The notes beneath the pieces were generated by a model, which saw only the letters and a list, made by a program, of their open reading frames with translations, ran no database searches and was not told the origin of the DNA. Positions 35,453-44,159 of a stretch of DNA of 64,000 bases are shown piece after piece. This DNA is from Corynebacterium curieae (GTDB lineage Bacteria; Actinomycetota; Actinomycetes; Mycobacteriales; Mycobacteriaceae): contig NZ_JAKMUU010000001.1 in NCBI RefSeq assembly GCF_027570035.1, positions 620,001-684,000 of the forward strand, in the 5' to 3' direction. Both the position numbers and the translations under genes were made by a program. The stretch's first letter is position 1, and the number at the start of each line of letters is the position of its first letter.

Positions 35453-37216
35453 CTAGCCATTAACGGCCTGCGGACCTTTCACAAAGTTGCTGCCAATCGC
35501 AGCCGCTCCAACGACTACTACCAAGAATAGGATGAGGCCGGGAGGAACACTCGGGAAATGAAGGACAAGCTTATGCGCGATCTGGGAGTCCATATACGTG
35601 CTTAGAAGGCCGGCTGCCCCTAATGACAAAGCCACTGCAAAAGCCGAGGGTAGACAATTGGCTAGCTTCCTGTTTCTATGTGCTTCTCCAACTGAGACTC
35701 CTTGTTCCCAAATGGCCTTAGCAAAGCGAATGAGTCGACCTTGCTGCGCCAAGGCCTGTCCGAAGATGAGAACTGCTCCCCCAACAATTACGTAGGCAAA
35801 CAACGGAATAAACTCGCTCGTACCCGTACCGTTTGGTCCGTAAAACAACGTTGAAGGTAGGTTTTCGGCCCATTGTTTAGCGCTTACGACTTCCATTTCT
35901 TGAGCATCGCTAAGTTCTATTTCCTTCGAAAATACAGCTACCGCATAGGTTCCGGCTTCTCTTTCGGTTCCTCCCCATTCGGAATCTAACTCAGAATTAA
36001 AAGTTTTATCCCATGGACGCATCCAAGTCTGATCGAAGGGCGATCGGGGTTGCTTCTCGGCTACTGGTTGGTCGTTGACCAAAGCATTTACTGTTTCATC
36101 CCGATCACCCACCAACGCAAAGACAGCACCCGTTTCCATGCTGGAAGGCTGAAGCTCTTTAGAGTCCTCGACAGCGGGCACCCAGCTAAGGACGCCTAGA
36201 CAGTCTTCTGCGTAGGTCTGACAAATGCTCTCAGCATCCGCCGTATTACCCGTTTGTCCGGCCTTCGGCGCTCCTACGTACACGTCTTTTACGTTGTCAG
36301 CTAATGCTTGTCTAGCGGAGAAAAGTGCCGAATCATTCGTGATGAAAAGAATGATGGGAAGCATGACAAAAATGCAGGAGACCCGCAAAACGGTATTGGC
36401 GATAAATGACCGCGCGTATCGGACTCCCAGAATCGGAGGATTCCATCCTCTAAACTTCAGCGCGAAATACTCAACGATGTAAAGAGTAACTGCATATATG
36501 AATACAGAAGCAGCGCTAACCAGTAGAGGAACACAGTAGACAAAAATTAGCGGCCATTTACTAGCGGGCGTCGCGTGAGGCATTGCGACGAATCCGCTTA
36601 GCAACACGACAAATGCTGTTATCCCCAACGGATATCGGAGAAGTTCTGCAGCTCGCGGGTTACTTGGTATTGATTCTCTACGCGTTGGGCCTCGGCTTAT
36701 GTCTTCCAAAGCTTTCGTTTCTTGCCGGAAGGGAATGAAGCTCAGAAGATTAATCATGCACCACGAAAATGGTGCTACGAGCAATGGTGAAGGAAGGCCC
36801 TGGGGAAATTCAATTCCAAACCCCGAATACAAAACCAAGAAGATTGGCTTCATCAACGCTGGAACCAGTATTGCACTAATGACCGCAAAGAAGGCATAAA
36901 CAACGGTTAGTTCAAGGAATAGCACTCGGCGAATTCGTTTTAGTGGTAGCCCAAATAAGCGAAGAGCCTCATAGTGGTGGCGTCTACCCTCCACAACATG
37001 TCGAATACAGTACTTGAGGGCGACAGCAAAAGGGACTGTGGAGATGATAGCTGAATACATCAGCCCCATTGACATAGATTCCTCTACCTCGTCTGCAGCT
37101 ACAGTCGAAACCAACAAGCTGACAAAGAAAATGAGCACAAACGATGTAGCGAGCAACGGTATACTCTCTATGAAAGTGCTTCTGCGGATCCTCGATTCCA
37201 CAGTGCGAAAGTTCAC
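35453..37216 (-). CDS. FtsX-like ABC transporter permease
   Basis: A 587-residue membrane protein with about eight hydrophobic helices (the first LLATSFVLIFFVSLLVSTV, the last near LILFLVVVVGAAAIG) and a large loop of about 150 residues outside the membrane. Helices 2-4 (FAVALKYCIRHVVEGRRHHY, LRLFGLPLKRIRRVLFLEL) show the FtsX arrangement. It starts GTG with GGAGG before it, three bases after the ATPase stop, so the two form one transporter. AT content is higher than in the flanking genes, suggesting later acquisition. Relatives export peptides or act in antibiotic resistance; no cargo gene is seen nearby. Confidence 0.8.
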   Translation of the reverse strand: MNFRTVESRIRRSTFIESIPLLATSFVLIFFVSLLVSTVAADEVEESMSMGLMYSAIISTVPFAVALKYCIRHVVEGRRHHYEALRLFGLPLKRIRRVLFLELTVVYAFFAVISAILVPALMKPIFLVLYSGFGIEFPQGLPSPLLVAPFSWCMINLLSFIPFRQETKALEDISRGPTRRESIPSNPRAAELLRYPLGITAFVVLLSGFVAMPHATPASKWPLIFVYCVPLLVSAASVFIYAVTLYIVEYFALKFRGWNPPILGVRYARSFIANTVLRVSCIFVMLPIILFITNDSALFSARQALADNVKDVYVGAPKAGQTGNTADAESICQTYAEDCLGVLSWVPAVEDSKELQPSSMETGAVFALVGDRDETVNALVNDQPVAEKQPRSPFDQTWMRPWDKTFNSELDSEWGGTEREAGTYAVAVFSKEIELSDAQEMEVVSAKQWAENLPSTLFYGPNGTGTSEFIPLFAYVIVGGAVLIFGQALAQQGRLIRFAKAIWEQGVSVGEAHRNRKLANCLPSAFAVALSLGAAGLLSTYMDSQIAHKLVLHFPSVPPGLILFLVVVVGAAAIGSNFVKGPQAVNG

Positions 37217-37219
37217 CAG

Positions 37220-37855
37220 TTAACCTCCGATTTCCAAGACCCGATCAGCAAATTGCGCTAAGCGATCATCGTGGGAGACAACCAAAGCGATTGCACGGTT
37301 TTCCTTTACATAGCTATGCAGGTAGCGCAGTACGGAATATGCATTTTCCTCATCTAGCGCGCTCGTCGGTTCATCTGCCAATATAAGCTGTGGCATTTTA
37401 GACAGTGCTGTAGCGATGGCGGCACGTTGACGTTGCCCTCCTGACAGCTCATGCGGGAGGGCGCCACGATATTCGCTCATGCCCAGTTGAGCTAGGAGAG
37501 AAAGATTATCGTCCGAGGTTACATCGTCCCCACTCAACCCTTGAGCAAAGGAAAGATTCTCGTCGATGGTCAAGCACGGCACTACGCCGGAATCCTGAAA
37601 CACGATTCCCATCGACTTTGCTCGAAACTTGTCTCTGCTTTGAGCAGAAGAGTTCCACAAATCATTTCCGAATAGGTCGACGGTCCCCGATGACGGCTTC
37701 TGGAGCCCAGAGATTACGCGGAGCAGTGTAGATTTGCCGGAACCTGAGGCCCCACGAATCCAAGTAAGTGTACCTGGCTCGTGCACGGAGTCGATAGAGA
37801 AGAGCGGTCTGCTTTTCCTACTTAATTTCACTGATAGGTCCTGCAGCTTAAGCAC
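37220..37855 (-). CDS. ABC transporter ATP-binding protein (MacB/LolD type)
   Basis: A 211-residue ATPase. The Walker A motif is GASGSGKST near residue 36, the Q-loop FQDSGVVPCL, the signature LSGGQRQRAAI, Walker B QLILADEPTSALDEEN, and the switch His in VVSHDDR. The short length and overall pattern place it in the MacB/LolD/FtsE group, which energises FtsX-like permeases such as the one encoded directly downstream. The start is GTG behind AGGAGGAG. Confidence 0.9.
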   Translation of the reverse strand: MLKLQDLSVKLSRKSRPLFSIDSVHEPGTLTWIRGASGSGKSTLLRVISGLQKPSSGTVDLFGNDLWNSSAQSRDKFRAKSMGIVFQDSGVVPCLTIDENLSFAQGLSGDDVTSDDNLSLLAQLGMSEYRGALPHELSGGQRQRAAIATALSKMPQLILADEPTSALDEENAYSVLRYLHSYVKENRAIALVVSHDDRLAQFADRVLEIGG

Positions 37856-38008
37856 GCTCTCCTCCTGATGCTCCGTAGCATTTCAACGATCACCAAATAA
37901 TGGCTGGGTGTTATTCCTCGGCTCCCCGTAAGTAAATAAGAAAATTCTCTTATTTTGAAAGGTATCGCCAGGGTACAGAGTATCATGAGGAATTTCTTAA
38001 TTAAGCGA

Positions 38009-38584
38009 TCAAAAGTTCTCTTCTTCCCGCTGGATCATCTGATGCCGCAGCTTCTGATTCGGGCGCAGCACCTGCTCCACGCGGTAGAAACCATTGCGCA
38101 GCGCCGCGGCACCGTGAGCGGGCAGCAGCCCGGCCATCAGCGCGTAGGCCACGCCACCGGTTTCGTGGGCAAGGTAGCGCCACCAGGGCTTAGAAAAGCG
38201 CGCGGCCGGGTAATAGGGCGTGCCGGACACGGTGGCCTTGATCCCCTCTTGGCGGGCGATGAGTGCGGTGCGCAGGCGGTGGAGAGGATCGGTGATGATG
38301 GTGGCGTCGGAAAGCGCGAAGGCTTCCTTGACCGCGCTAAGGGAGCTGCGGGTATCCATCCCCTCCTGCACCGCATGCACGGTTAGGTGGGGGAAGTGCT
38401 CGCGCAGGTAGGTGCGCCCGACGCCGGCCTCAGTAAATCTGTCCCCGGGCAGCTTGCCGCCCACGGTAATGACGTCCAGCCCCTCGGCCGTGGCTAGCTC
38501 ACCGGCGTGGCGCAGGCGGCCGGCCAAAATGCGAGACGGGCGGCCGTCGTATTGGGCGGTTCCTAAAACAATTGCGTACCTCAC
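38009..38584 (-). CDS. YdcF/SanA-like DUF218 protein
   Basis: A 191-residue protein of the DUF218 fold: an N-terminal strand YAIVLGTAQYDGRPS, the middle VITVGGKLPGDRFTEAG, MDTRSSLSAVKEA, and the conserved TDPLHRLRTALIARQEG with its His and Arg. One weakly hydrophobic segment (GVAYALMAGLLPAHG) is near the C-terminus. SanA-type members affect envelope permeability; a specific reaction is not established. It starts GTG and is divergent from the TPM-domain gene with 53 bases between. Confidence 0.82.
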   Translation of the reverse strand: MRYAIVLGTAQYDGRPSRILAGRLRHAGELATAEGLDVITVGGKLPGDRFTEAGVGRTYLREHFPHLTVHAVQEGMDTRSSLSAVKEAFALSDATIITDPLHRLRTALIARQEGIKATVSGTPYYPAARFSKPWWRYLAHETGGVAYALMAGLLPAHGAAALRNGFYRVEQVLRPNQKLRHQMIQREEENF

Positions 38585-38637
38585 TGCCCCATTACACTAC
38601 CCGCACCGGGCTAGGTGGAGCCGGTAAAGTGGTGGGC

Positions 38638-40647
38638 ATGAATTTGAGTGCACGTTTGGGCCGCGCGGCCATTGCCGCTTTCATTTTGGGCTGCACCTCC
38701 ATCGGTGCGGGGTCTGCCTTCGCCGCCGAGACCACCACCGTGGCGCAGGGCACCGGTACGGCGACCCTCACGGAAAAGGTTACCGATGACGCAGGAGTAT
38801 TAAGCACCCAAGAAAAGGCCGAGCTCAGGGAGAAGATTGGCCAGCTGCAAAAAGACGAGCACCGAACCCTTTTTGTCTACATCACCGATGAGTTGGGCAC
38901 GGATCCGGAAACCTTTGCCGCAGCGGCGGTCAAGGACAAGGGACCGAATTCCGCGGTCTATGCGCTATCCATTAATGACCGCAAGATGGGCGTACAGACC
39001 GGCAATGCATGGCCCAAGGGCCGGTTGGATCAGATGTATGACGCCGCCTATGACAAGCTGGCCAGCGATGAGTACGGTGCTTCGGCCCTCGCCCTTGCCG
39101 ACGCCGCCTTGGGCAACTCCCCCACCTCCAATTCCTCCGACTCCTCCGGCCTGGCGTGGTTAGGCGGTGGCGCGGCCGCCATCGTCGCCGCCGGAGGCGG
39201 AATCATGTACTACTCGCGCCGCAATACCAAGAAGAATAATGCGCAGACGCTGGAGTCCGCCCGCGAGATCGCCCCAGGCGATACCGATCAGCTGGGCCGC
39301 CTGCCGCTGGAAACCCTGGACCAACTGGCCCAGGAAGAACTGGTCTCTACCGATGAGTCCATCCGCCGCGGCAAAGAGGAGCTTAATATCGCGCTCTCCG
39401 AGTTCGGCCCAGAGCGCGTGCGCCCGTTTACCAAGGCCATGAACCACTCCACCTCTACCCTGCAAAAGGCCTTCCACCTGCGCCAGCGCCTGGATGATGC
39501 CGTGCCAGAGTCCCCGGCCGAGCGGCGCCAAATGCTGGTAGAAATCGTCTCCTCCTGCGGCCAGGCCGATGACGCCTTGGATGCGCAGGCCGAAGAGTTT
39601 GCCAAGATGCGCGATCTGCTCATCCATTCCGATGAGAAGCTGGATGAGCTCACCCAGCGCACCGTGGGACTGCGCGCCCGCCTTCCGGAGGCCGAGTCCA
39701 CGCTGGCAGGATTGAAGGGCAATTATGACGAGAACGTGCTCTCCTCCATTGCCGATAACCCTGAGCTTGCCGCCGCTTCCCTCGATGAGGCCGAAAAGCT
39801 TTTAGACAAGGCCCGGAAGGTCCAAGAACAGCCGGCCGGCCAGCAAGGCCCGTTGGTGGGACTTATTCGCGATATCGAGCACGCCTGCGAGATGACCGAT
39901 CGCCTCATTTCCGGCGTGGAAAACGCCGAGGAAAATATCGCCACCGCCCGCGGCAACCTCGAGTCCCTCATCGCCGAGGTCGAGGGGGAAATCGACGAGG
40001 CCCGCGAGCTCGAGCGCCAAGGCAAGGCTCAGGGAACCACCGCGAATTGGGACGCCCTCGAGGATCTCCTCGGCCGCGCCGGCACCACCGTCAACGAGGC
40101 CAAAGACCACGGCCAGCAGGATCCGCTGGGCCAGCACACCGCGCTGACCTCTATCGATACCCAGCTGGATGAGGCGCTCGACCGCGTGCGCGAGAAGACC
40201 TCCACGCACGCGCGCCAGCTGGATCTCTTCCGCCAACAGATTTCCGTGGCGGAATCCAATATCCAGGCCGCAGAGGATCTCATTTCCTCCCGCGGGCGCA
40301 TCATTGGCTCGGGTGCGCGCACCGCGCTTGCCGACGCCAAACGCCTCCACGCCCAAGCCCTCCACACCGAACGCAGCGATATCCGCGCCGCGCTGCAGTC
40401 CTCCCGCGAGGCTGTGGCCGCGGCCCAGGCGGCGCTGCAGCGCGCCAAGGAGGACATCGACGAGCACCGCCGCCGTCAGCAGCGCCAGCAGATGGGCAAT
40501 GCCGCCAATAACATCGTCACCGGCGTTGTCCTCGGCCAGATGCTCGGCGGTGGCCGCGGCTTCGGCGGCGGCTTCGGTGGAGGAAGCTTTGGCGGCGGAG
40601 ACTTCGGAGGTGGCGGCGGAGGCGGCTTCCGCGGCGGCGCCTTCTAG
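38638..40647 (+). CDS. TPM-domain membrane protein with coiled coil and Gly-rich tail
   Basis: A 669-residue protein resembling mycobacterial Rv2345. It has a signal peptide (RAAIAAFILGCTSIGAGSAFA), then a TPM domain at about 40-155 (DDAGVLSTQEKAELREKI, and NDRKMGVQTGNAWP). One membrane helix follows (LAWLGGGAAAIVAAGGGIMYY). A long cytoplasmic part rich in Glu, Ala and Leu is predicted as coiled coil. The tail is almost only Gly, Phe and Arg (GGGRGFGGGFGGG and so on). TPM domains sit outside the membrane; some hydrolyse phosphate esters and others act in membrane-protein quality control. The ATG at 38638 is chosen because the signal peptide begins there. The role of this gene is unknown. Confidence 0.82.
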   Translation: MNLSARLGRAAIAAFILGCTSIGAGSAFAAETTTVAQGTGTATLTEKVTDDAGVLSTQEKAELREKIGQLQKDEHRTLFVYITDELGTDPETFAAAAVKDKGPNSAVYALSINDRKMGVQTGNAWPKGRLDQMYDAAYDKLASDEYGASALALADAALGNSPTSNSSDSSGLAWLGGGAAAIVAAGGGIMYYSRRNTKKNNAQTLESAREIAPGDTDQLGRLPLETLDQLAQEELVSTDESIRRGKEELNIALSEFGPERVRPFTKAMNHSTSTLQKAFHLRQRLDDAVPESPAERRQMLVEIVSSCGQADDALDAQAEEFAKMRDLLIHSDEKLDELTQRTVGLRARLPEAESTLAGLKGNYDENVLSSIADNPELAAASLDEAEKLLDKARKVQEQPAGQQGPLVGLIRDIEHACEMTDRLISGVENAEENIATARGNLESLIAEVEGEIDEARELERQGKAQGTTANWDALEDLLGRAGTTVNEAKDHGQQDPLGQHTALTSIDTQLDEALDRVREKTSTHARQLDLFRQQISVAESNIQAAEDLISSRGRIIGSGARTALADAKRLHAQALHTERSDIRAALQSSREAVAAAQAALQRAKEDIDEHRRRQQRQQMGNAANNIVTGVVLGQMLGGGRGFGGGFGGGSFGGGDFGGGGGGGFRGGAF

Positions 40648-40689
40648 CGACCCATCTGCCGCCCTAGCCCGGCTCGGGCGGCCCTGGGC

Positions 40690-41130
40690 CTAGGTGCGCA
40701 GGGTGCGCGGGGTGGCATCGAGAAGCGCGCAGGCGTAGCTCAAAAACATGGCGTCAAGCTCAGGCAGCTCGCCCACGCTCACGCGCAGTCCGTCGCCGGC
40801 CGGCGCGGTACTGGCAAGCTCGGCGCCGGTGCCGCGGGCCACGATGCGGCGCTCGCGGCGGAAGGGGTTGCGGCGCTCCAGCAGGTACTCGCGGTCTGCG
40901 CAGGTCGCACGCAGGCGAGTGACGGTGATTCCGGACTGGGAGACCGAGAACTCTTCGCCCGCTACGGTCTGCGCGCGCAGAAAGAACCGCGGGGAGGCGG
41001 AATCCAGTGAGGATTCCACAGAGAGGCGCTCGCCGGCCGCGGTGGCAAGCACGCCGTCACGCACGGAGGCGAGCTCGTTGCCGTCGGCGTCCGTAAGCGC
41101 GCTCGCGCGCCAGGTCCACTGCGCAGTCAT
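40690..41130 (-). CDS. Hypothetical beta-rich protein
   Basis: A 146-residue protein that I cannot assign. It starts on the last base of the preceding gene's stop (TAATG), so translation is coupled. The sequence alternates short hydrophobic strands (RFFLRAQTVAG, SQSGITVTRL, RRIVARGTGAELAST), suggesting an all-beta fold with no export signal or helix. The segment ADREYLLERRNPFRRERRIVA has the look of tubby-like/LURP-one proteins, as does the partner gene, but this is a weak impression. Both genes follow glyS closely. Confidence 0.65.
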   Translation of the reverse strand: MTAQWTWRASALTDADGNELASVRDGVLATAAGERLSVESSLDSASPRFFLRAQTVAGEEFSVSQSGITVTRLRATCADREYLLERRNPFRRERRIVARGTGAELASTAPAGDGLRVSVGELPELDAMFLSYACALLDATPRTLRT

Positions 41131-41639
41131 TAGAAGATAAATAGCGCGGCGAGGGCAACGATGGACGCTAGGACCAAGGTGATGATCCAGGCCCAGGCTT
41201 TGCCTTGAGTGGTGGCATCCAGGATGACGCGGGTAAACCAGCTTAGGCCGGCGATTTCGGCGGTGGAAAGCCCCTCGGCATCGTGCTCGAATTCCAGGAT
41301 GGCCTTGCGCACGCCGGAGTTGCGTGAGGAGAACTGCCCTACCTTTTCATTGTCAACGTCATCGATGATCCAGTCGCCGCTGTTTTCGTTGATGAAGGTA
41401 AACGTGCGGCCGTTGAGCGATGCTTCCAAGCGCTTATCGCGGCCGGGGCGGCCGGCGAGGCGGTAAATGGCGCCGTCGGCAAGCGTGGCAGAGGCGCCGA
41501 GATCACTGACCTCGGTGCGCCAGAAGTGGCCGTCCACCTCCGCGGAATGCTCCGAGAATACGCCCAGCTGCTCTGGGCCTTCCTCGGCCAAGAGCACGGG
41601 TTTTGCGCGGTCGGAGCGATCCCAGCTGGTGTAATGCAT
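41130..41639 (-). CDS. Hypothetical protein with C-terminal membrane helix
   Basis: A 169-residue protein starting ATG at 41639, two bases after the glyS stop; a GTG at 41648 overlapping that stop is an alternative. It has a beta-rich N-terminal domain (YRLAGRPGRDKRLEASLNGR, FTFINENSGDWIIDDVDNEK) with a strand pattern like tubby/LURP-one folds. The C-terminus is one membrane helix (AWIITLVLASIVALAALFIF) ending at the last residue, giving tail-anchor topology with the domain in the cytoplasm. It is translationally coupled to the next hypothetical gene. No function is assigned. Confidence 0.7.
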   Translation of the reverse strand: MHYTSWDRSDRAKPVLLAEEGPEQLGVFSEHSAEVDGHFWRTEVSDLGASATLADGAIYRLAGRPGRDKRLEASLNGRTFTFINENSGDWIIDDVDNEKVGQFSSRNSGVRKAILEFEHDAEGLSTAEIAGLSWFTRVILDATTQGKAWAWIITLVLASIVALAALFIF

Positions 41640-41641
41640 TT

Positions 41642-43021
41642 CTAGCACCCAATCAGGCGAGAGGCGAGGTAAGCCTCGAGGTCATCGAGCTTCACGCGCT
41701 CTTGCTCCATGGTGTCGCGCTCGCGCACGGTTACGGCATCGTCCTCGAGGGTGTCGAAGTCGAAGGTGACGCAGAACGGGGTGCCGATCTCATCCTGGCG
41801 GCGGTAGCGGCGGCCGATAGCACCAGAAACGTCAAAGTCCACGTTCCAGTAGGCGCGCAGCTTATCGGCCAGCTTGCGGGCCGGCTCGGAGAGCTCTTCC
41901 TTCTTCGACAGCGGCAGCACGGCCACCTTGATCGGTGCCAGGCGGCGGTCTAGGCGAAGGACCACGCGCTTATCGGTGCCGCCCTTGGCGTTGGGAGCTT
42001 CTTCCTCATCGTAGGCATCCACGAGGAAGGCCATCATGGAGCGACCCAGGCCGGCGGCTGGCTCAATGACGTACGGGATCCAGCGCTCGTCATTGGCCTG
42101 GTCATAGTAGGACAGGTCCTCGCCCGAGCCCTTGGCGTGCACGGACAGGTCATAGTCCGTGCGGTTGGCCACGCCTTCCAGCTCTCCCCACTTGGAGCCC
42201 TTGAAGCCGAAGGCGTACTCCACGTCCACGGTGCGCTTGGAGTAGTGGGAGAGCTTTTCCTTCGGGTGCTCGTATAGGCGCAGGTTTTCTTCCTTGATGC
42301 CTAGGTCCACGTACCAGTTATAGCGGTCATCAATCCAGTACTGGTGCCACTCTTCATCCTCGCCCGGCTTGACAAAGAACTCCATTTCCATCTGCTCGAA
42401 CTCGCGGGTACGGAAGATGAAGTTGCCCGGGGTAACCTCGTTGCGGAAGGACTTACCAATGTTCGCAATGCCAAACGGCGGCTTCATGCGCGAGGAGGTC
42501 ATCACGTTCTTGAAGTTGACGAAGATTCCCTGCGCGGTCTCTGGACGCAGGTAGTGCAGGCCCTGCTCATCGTCCACTGGGCCTAGGAAGGTCTTGAGCA
42601 GGCCGGAGAAGGCCTTTGGCTCGGTCCAATCGCCCGGCTGGCCGGTTTCTGGGTCATTGATATCTGCCAAGCCGTTTTCCGGCTCGTGGCCGTGCTTTTC
42701 CTCGTAGGCCTCAATGAGGTGGTCGGCACGGTAGCGCTTGCCGGTATGGCGGGATTCCACCAGCGGGTCAGAAAAGACCTCAACGTGTCCGGAAGACACC
42801 CAGACCTGGCGCGGCTGGATGACGGAGGTGTCCACGCCCACGACGTCTGCGCGAGACTGCACCATGTGGCGCCACCACTGGCGCTTGATGTTTTCCTTGA
42901 GCTCTACACCAAGAGGGCCGTAATCCCACGCGGAGCGGGAACCGCCGTAAATTTCACCTGCCTGGTAGACCAAGCCGCGGCGCTTACACAGGTTTACAAC
43001 GGTATCGATGACGGATGCCAT
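41642..43021 (-). CDS. glyS: Glycyl-tRNA synthetase (homodimeric type)
   Basis: A 459-residue class II synthetase that charges tRNA-Gly. It opens [26 protein letters not shown], with motif 1 [17 protein letters not shown], motif 2 [29 protein letters not shown], motif 3 [16 protein letters not shown] and a C-terminal anticodon-binding domain ([16 protein letters not shown]). The ATG at 43021 is the family start; the frame is open 13 codons further up without a ribosome site. It is divergent from the ArsR/Zur pair, the arrangement of C. glutamicum. Two unknown genes follow directly and may share its transcript. Confidence 0.97.
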   Translation of the reverse strand: MASVIDTVVNLCKRRGLVYQAGEIYGGSRSAWDYGPLGVELKENIKRQWWRHMVQSRADVVGVDTSVIQPRQVWVSSGHVEVFSDPLVESRHTGKRYRADHLIEAYEEKHGHEPENGLADINDPETGQPGDWTEPKAFSGLLKTFLGPVDDEQGLHYLRPETAQGIFVNFKNVMTSSRMKPPFGIANIGKSFRNEVTPGNFIFRTREFEQMEMEFFVKPGEDEEWHQYWIDDRYNWYVDLGIKEENLRLYEHPKEKLSHYSKRTVDVEYAFGFKGSKWGELEGVANRTDYDLSVHAKGSGEDLSYYDQANDERWIPYVIEPAAGLGRSMMAFLVDAYDEEEAPNAKGGTDKRVVLRLDRRLAPIKVAVLPLSKKEELSEPARKLADKLRAYWNVDFDVSGAIGRRYRRQDEIGTPFCVTFDFDTLEDDAVTVRERDTMEQERVKLDDLEAYLASRLIGC

Positions 43022-43118
43022 TAGTTTTCGGACTCCTCTGGTAGGGGACAGTCTTGACAATCTCGTTCAGTCTAACTCGAAGCGCCCAACCGTGGTGGGA
43101 TTGGGGCATGAATTTAAT

Positions 43119-43142
43119 TTGAAATATATCCGAGTTATTCAA
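43119..43142. promoter_or_regulatory. Possible ArsR-family operator
   Basis: TTGAAATA (43119-43126) and TTATTCAA (43135-43142) form an imperfect inverted repeat with an 8-base spacer. The length and AT-richness are typical of SmtB/ArsR operators, 65 bases before the ArsR gene. Confidence 0.4.
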
Positions 43143-43206
43143 CGCATCGGGTAATATAAGAGTGACCGACAGGTAATAGGTATTGAATTGAAGGTGACTT
43201 TTCCCT

Positions 43207-43497
43207 ATGACGACCACTGACACGGCCCTTAATAATTCCGCGGCCGCCGGCGTGATCGCTGCCCTCGATTCGCCCCTACGCATCGCAATCATCTCTCGCC
43301 TGGCCGAGCGCGATCACTTTGTGCACGAGCTCGTCAAGGCTACTGGCAAGTCCCAGCCACTCATCAGCCAGCACCTGCGCGTGCTCAAGCAGGCCGGCAT
43401 CGTTGATTCCGAACGCAGCGGGCGCGAGGTTACGTACTCTCTCATTGCCCCGCAGGTTTTGGGCCTGCTTGCCGACGCCGCCAAGATCGCCTCCTAG
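43207..43497 (+). CDS. ArsR/SmtB-family repressor, probably zinc-responsive
   Basis: A 96-residue winged-helix repressor. LDSPLRIAIISRLAERDHFVHELVKATG leads to the recognition helix SQPLISQHLRVLKQAGIV and the wing ERSGREVTYSL. In C. glutamicum the gene in this place, between glyS and zur, is the zinc-sensing ArsR repressor of zur. The same job is likely here. The classic ELCVCDL metal motif of the alpha3 site is not present; His38 and Asp/His residues in DHFVHEL could serve. It is 68 bases upstream of zur on the same strand. Confidence 0.87.
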   Translation: MTTTDTALNNSAAAGVIAALDSPLRIAIISRLAERDHFVHELVKATGKSQPLISQHLRVLKQAGIVDSERSGREVTYSLIAPQVLGLLADAAKIAS

Positions 43498-43565
43498 ACC
43501 CTCACCCTGCATATAAAGCCGCCGTGCTATGCGGTTGTTGAAAAAGAATTGATAAAATTGCGGTC

Positions 43566-43985
43566 ATGGCTTTACACGACAGTATTCCCAAACTAGGCGC
43601 GCGCAATACCAAGCAGCGCACCGCGGTTGTTGAGGTGCTGCGGGACATGGAGAAATTTGCCTCCGCCAAGGAGATCTATCACGAGCTCCAAGAGCGGCAG
43701 GAAAAGGTGGGCCTGACCACCGTGTACCGCACCCTGCAATCCCTGACCGATATCGATGCGGTAGACGCGCTCCACATGCCCAACGGCGAAACCCTCTACC
43801 GCCACTGCGAGACCGATGCCCATCACCACCACTTGGTATGCACCAAGTGCGGCCGCACCGAGGAAATCGATGGCGGCCCCATTGAAAAGTGGGCCACCTC
43901 CGTGGCGAAGGATTACGGCTTCGAGCTCACCGGCCACGATGCCGAGGTCTTTGGCATCTGCAGCGACTGCGCCGCTTCCACTTAA
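43566..43985 (+). CDS. zur: Fur-family zinc uptake regulator
   Basis: A 139-residue Fur-fold repressor. The DNA-binding domain reads RNTKQRTAVVEVLRDM and KVGLTTVYRTLQSLTD; the metal part has HCETDAHHHHLVCTKC. Both structural zinc pairs are intact, CTKC at 92-95 and CSDC at 132-135. The His run and the synteny with an ArsR repressor and glyS mark it as Zur (FurB) rather than an iron regulator. It should repress zinc uptake genes when zinc is ample. A terminator follows at 44020. Confidence 0.93.
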   Translation: MALHDSIPKLGARNTKQRTAVVEVLRDMEKFASAKEIYHELQERQEKVGLTTVYRTLQSLTDIDAVDALHMPNGETLYRHCETDAHHHHLVCTKCGRTEEIDGGPIEKWATSVAKDYGFELTGHDAEVFGICSDCAAST

Positions 43986-44019
43986 ACGCGCTCGCGCTTC
44001 CTCGCGAAGCCACTCCACT

Positions 44020-44056
44020 AACCTCAGACTCCAACTTCCAGAGCCTGAGGTTTTTC
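44020..44056 (+). terminator. Terminator after zur
   Basis: AACCTCAG (44020-44027) pairs with CTGAGGTT (44045-44052), followed by TTTCTTTG, 35 bases after the zur stop. The 17-base loop allows an extra inner pairing. Confidence 0.8.
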
Positions 44057-44084
44057 TTTGCTTACCACCGTGACAGTAAAGCCT

Positions 44085-44099
44085 CCTTTACAGTAAAGG
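44085..44099. promoter_or_regulatory. Operator 1: perfect palindrome over the -35 box
   Basis: CCTTTAC-A-GTAAAGG is a perfect 15-base palindrome that contains the -35 hexamer TTTACA (44087-44092) of the promoter for the membrane protein/XRE pair. A related half-site, GTAAAG, occurs at 44076-44081. Confidence 0.6.
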
Positions 44100-44115
44100 T
44101 CCCTTGACATATAGT
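44087..44115 (+). promoter_or_regulatory. Promoter of the membrane protein/XRE operon
   Basis: -35 TTTACA (44087-44092), a 17-base spacer and -10 TATAGT (44110-44115) lie 45 bases before the start codon at 44160. Both boxes are covered by palindromes, so this promoter is very likely repressible, possibly by the XRE protein of the same operon. Confidence 0.65.
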
Positions 44116-44125
44116 GTGTGTCAAG
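44103..44125. promoter_or_regulatory. Operator 2: inverted repeat over the -10 box
   Basis: CTTGACA (44103-44109) and TGTCAAG (44119-44125) are perfect reverse complements around a 9-base centre that holds the -10 box. The spacing is about one helix turn per half-site, as for a dimeric repressor. Confidence 0.6.
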
Positions 44126-44159
44126 CACGCTTTACAAGCGCTTACTACAGGAGGTTCCT

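Noticed and set aside
43101..43206. Iron (DtxR) operator in the glyS/ArsR gap
   Set aside because: No TTAGGTTAG-type half-sites are present; the visible inverted repeat fits the ArsR type better.
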